A DNA stretch of 8,250 bases from an uncultured Pirellulaceae bacterium (GTDB lineage Bacteria > Planctomycetota > Planctomycetia > Pirellulales > Pirellulaceae). Below the pieces are notes generated by a model that was given only the letters and a program-made list of their open reading frames with translations, had not been told where the DNA came from and did no database searches. Every line of letters starts with the position of its first letter. Positions within the stretch are counted from its first letter, which is position 1. Where the stretch lies: the NCBI GenBank assembly GCA_947259675.1, contig CAMYNE010000062.1:1-8250 (forward strand), read 5' to 3'. Of this stretch, positions 6,904 to 8,250 are shown piece by piece. The translations under genes were made by a program, and so were the position numbers.

Positions 6904-7026
6904 AAGATTCGGCGACTATACGGATATTCAATGGCAATGGGTCGCCAGTTCGAGTTCAAAATTCCCGTTTTCTTGATTAGGTAAAGTTTGTTGTTTGTGT
7001 TCGGATGAATCAAAGTTGGTTGTTAC

Positions 7027-7140
7027 TTACCGCTTGCAATTGGTGCGACAGCAATAGTTTCCGCAGTCGTTACAACCGGAACTGCTCGGATTGGAAAAGA
7101 GCCTCAGTCCGCCGCGGCGAAAAGAATCTCGCGTGAAAAT
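7027..7140 (-). CDS. Candidate 37-residue cysteine-rich peptide with ATT start
   Basis: A - strand frame is open from after a TGA at 7155-7153 to TAA at 7029-7027. It ends 'SGCNDCGNYCCRTNCKR', with five cysteines in 14 residues in the pattern Cx2Cx3CCx3C. There is no ATG, GTG or TTG in the frame. AAGGAG (7153-7148) lies 7 bases before an ATT codon (7140-7138) in this frame; ATT is a known but very rare start. The first part is Arg/Ser/Phe-rich and not a signal peptide. A metal-binding or disulfide-rich role is conceivable. It follows the Sec terminator, so it would need its own promoter; only weak -35/-10 matches are seen. Chance is a serious alternative. Confidence 0.22.
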   Translation of the reverse strand: MFTRDSFRRGGLRLFSNPSSSGCNDCGNYCCRTNCKR

Positions 7141-7209
7141 ACGAGAGCTCCTTCAGGATGAATTAACCGTTTTTGTTAGGCGTAAAGGAAACTTACAAAA
7201 CCCCAGCGC

Positions 7210-7239
7210 AAAAAAACTGAGCCGGTCAAGCCGACTCAG
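7210..7239 (-). terminator. Intrinsic terminator of the Sec gene
   Basis: Read on the - strand, CTGAGTCGG pairs with CCGGCTCAG across a 5-base loop (9 pairs, one G-U) and is followed directly by seven Ts (7216-7210). It begins 51 bases after the Sec stop codon. In the opposite direction the G-U becomes a mismatch and no T-run follows, so it is directional. Confidence 0.88.
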
Positions 7240-7290
7240 AGTCTTGAATATTCAACCGAATTCTCGCGAACTCAGTTACAGTGTGTTGCG

Positions 7291-8250
7291 CTACTCAGCT
7301 TCGACAGCTGCTCCGGGATTAAGTCCAACACGGTTCATCAACCATAACAACGTTGGCGATGCAACAAAGATGGAACTGTACGTTCCAACGATCACACCGA
7401 TTACCAGCGCGAACGCAAAACCGTGAATGGCGTCGCCGCCGAACCAGTACAGAATAAATACCACGATAAAGGTGGTCGTCGAAGTTAGAATCGTCCGACT
7501 GAGTGTTTGACAGATACTGGTGTTGATCATATCGGCTGTGATCTCGGATCGTTTACCACGAACCTCACGGATCCGGTCAAACACGACAATCGTGTCGTTG
7601 AGCGAATATCCGATAATCGTGAGCAGCGCCGCGACGATTGGCAAACTGATCTTGAAGTTGTCGATCCCGATAAAGCCCAGCGAGCCGGCCACAAAGTGAC
7701 TGAGCGCGATGGCTCCCAGCACGATCAAGACGTCGTGAATCAAAGCCACCACGGCCGCAAGGCCAAAGGCCACGTTTTGGAAACGGATCCAAACGTACGC
7801 GATGATGCCGAGCAAACTGGCAATGATCGCCGCAAGCGCCTGAAGTTGTGTTTCGCGTGCGATCTGACCGCCAACGCCACTCGTCGTTGGGAAATAAGGT
7901 TTGCCGTTAAATTCACTGGACCAGGTATCAAAGATCTTTTTTGCTTCTTCTGAGCGCGGTAGATCCAGCGTCACGGTCCAGCTCTTCGATGAAACCGAGG
8001 TCGCCGATTCGCCCTCTGGAACGTCCTCCGAATCGGTTTGGATTTGCTCCTCTTCCAGCGTGATATCCAACTGCTCCGCCGTCTGCACGAGAAATGTCTT
8101 GAGGGCTTTCCCCGTGATGGGCTGGTCAAAAGTCAAATCGGTAACGGTTTCGTTTTGATTGATTTGAAGGCCAGGTTTTTGCCGTTCCGGGAAATCTCTC
8201 GATTCCTGCTCCGCAGCATCCGTAGGCGTCTCAGAATCGCCAGCCGGATC
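7291..8250 (-). CDS. secF: Protein translocase SecF region, C-terminal part (5' end beyond window)
   Basis: 319 residues are visible up to the TAG at 7293-7291; the frame stays open to the window edge, so the N-terminus is missing. It is a SecF, or the SecF half of a fused SecDF as is common in planctomycetes; the sequence here cannot tell which. SecD/SecF use the proton gradient to pull exported proteins through SecYEG. Visible order: a hydrophilic extracytoplasmic domain (about 1-130), 'SGVGGQIARETQLQAL' entering the first visible membrane segment (about 136-156, ending 'YVWIRF'), then segments at about 160-182 with 'ALIHDVLIVLG', about 203-223, about 255-271 and about 278-300. The diagnostic 'IIGYSLNDTIVVFDRIRE' is at 212-229. 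The extracytoplasmic part has an acidic Glu/Asp/Thr-rich stretch at about 1-30 and another near 65-85. A TTG at 8136 is internal, not the start. A strong terminator follows, so it is the last gene of its transcript. Confidence 0.93.
   Translation of the reverse strand, partial: DPAGDSETPTDAAEQESRDFPERQKPGLQINQNETVTDLTFDQPITGKALKTFLVQTAEQLDITLEEEQIQTDSEDVPEGESATSVSSKSWTVTLDLPRSEEAKKIFDTWSSEFNGKPYFPTTSGVGGQIARETQLQALAAIIASLLGIIAYVWIRFQNVAFGLAAVVALIHDVLIVLGAIALSHFVAGSLGFIGIDNFKISLPIVAALLTIIGYSLNDTIVVFDRIREVRGKRSEITADMINTSICQTLSRTILTSTTTFIVVFILYWFGGDAIHGFAFALVIGVIVGTYSSIFVASPTLLWLMNRVGLNPGAAVEAE

Larger units (their letters stand above)
6824..7290. other. Spacer between the Sec gene and the LysM gene
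   Basis: 467 bases holding, in - strand order, the Sec terminator (7239-7210), a ribosome-site-led cysteine-rich frame (7153-7027), a TATAGT box (6920-6915), a perfect palindrome (6903-6887) and a duplicated ATTCGCC (+ strand 6861-6867 and 6874-6880, 13 bases apart). The terminator means the LysM gene needs its own promoter inside this spacer. Confidence 0.6.

Noticed and set aside
6824..6937. A TTG start at 6937 extending the LysM protein by 38 residues
   Set aside because: The extension would put non-signal sequence before the membrane segment, and it runs through the palindrome and TATAGT box.
7091..7426. A + strand frame of about 111 codons across the Sec terminator
   Set aside because: It starts at TTG, overlaps the end of the Sec gene antisense and reads through the terminator hairpin; it is best explained as a shadow frame.

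Overview
The window looks like a chromosomal segment from a planctomycete, probably a Pirellulaceae/Rhodopirellula-type bacterium. This is inferred from protein style, not from a marker gene. The signs are a TolB/CsgG-like lipoprotein, a membrane-anchored von Willebrand factor A (VWA) protein with a C-terminal 'TPWA...GWKW' motif, an alpha/beta-hydrolase-like exported protein with no usual nucleophile, mixed ATG/TTG starts, near-balanced GC, and loosely packed genes on alternating strands. No phage, transposon, CRISPR, tRNA or rRNA features are visible.

Layout: bases 1-69 may be the 3' tail of an upstream + strand gene. It is followed closely by a lipoprotein gene (97-768, +). A convergent gap of 190 bases separates this from a large VWA-domain protein on the - strand (959-2983, TTG start). 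A 318-base divergent intergenic region (2984-3301) carries a recognisable sigma70-type promoter overlapped by an inverted repeat. It drives an exported alpha/beta-hydrolase-fold protein (3302-4336, +). After a 64-base convergent gap come three - strand genes: an LpxL/HtrB-type lipid A acyltransferase (4401-5378), a membrane-anchored LysM protein (5864-6823), and the C-terminal (SecF) part of a SecF or SecDF translocase that runs off the right edge (7291-8250). The Sec gene ends in a clear intrinsic terminator (7210-7239).

The two long gaps in the right half (5379-5863 and 6824-7290) are where unexplained structure sits. The first holds a tiny + strand ORF with a strong Shine-Dalgarno, and a - strand reading frame that looks like a small gene coupled to the LysM gene but broken by a single-base shift. 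The second holds a perfect 17-base palindrome next to a TATAGT box upstream of the LysM gene, and a small cysteine-rich ORF whose only well-placed start would be ATT behind an AAGGAG.

Functionally, almost every recognisable product belongs to the cell envelope: a lipoprotein, a surface or periplasmic VWA protein, an exported hydrolase-like protein, lipid A acylation, peptidoglycan binding by LysM, and Sec export. They do not form one operon, so this is a shared theme and not a demonstrated system. I see no strong evidence of a new multi-gene system. The best leads are the cysteine-rich micro-ORF, the broken small gene behind the LysM gene, and the pseudo-hydrolase.
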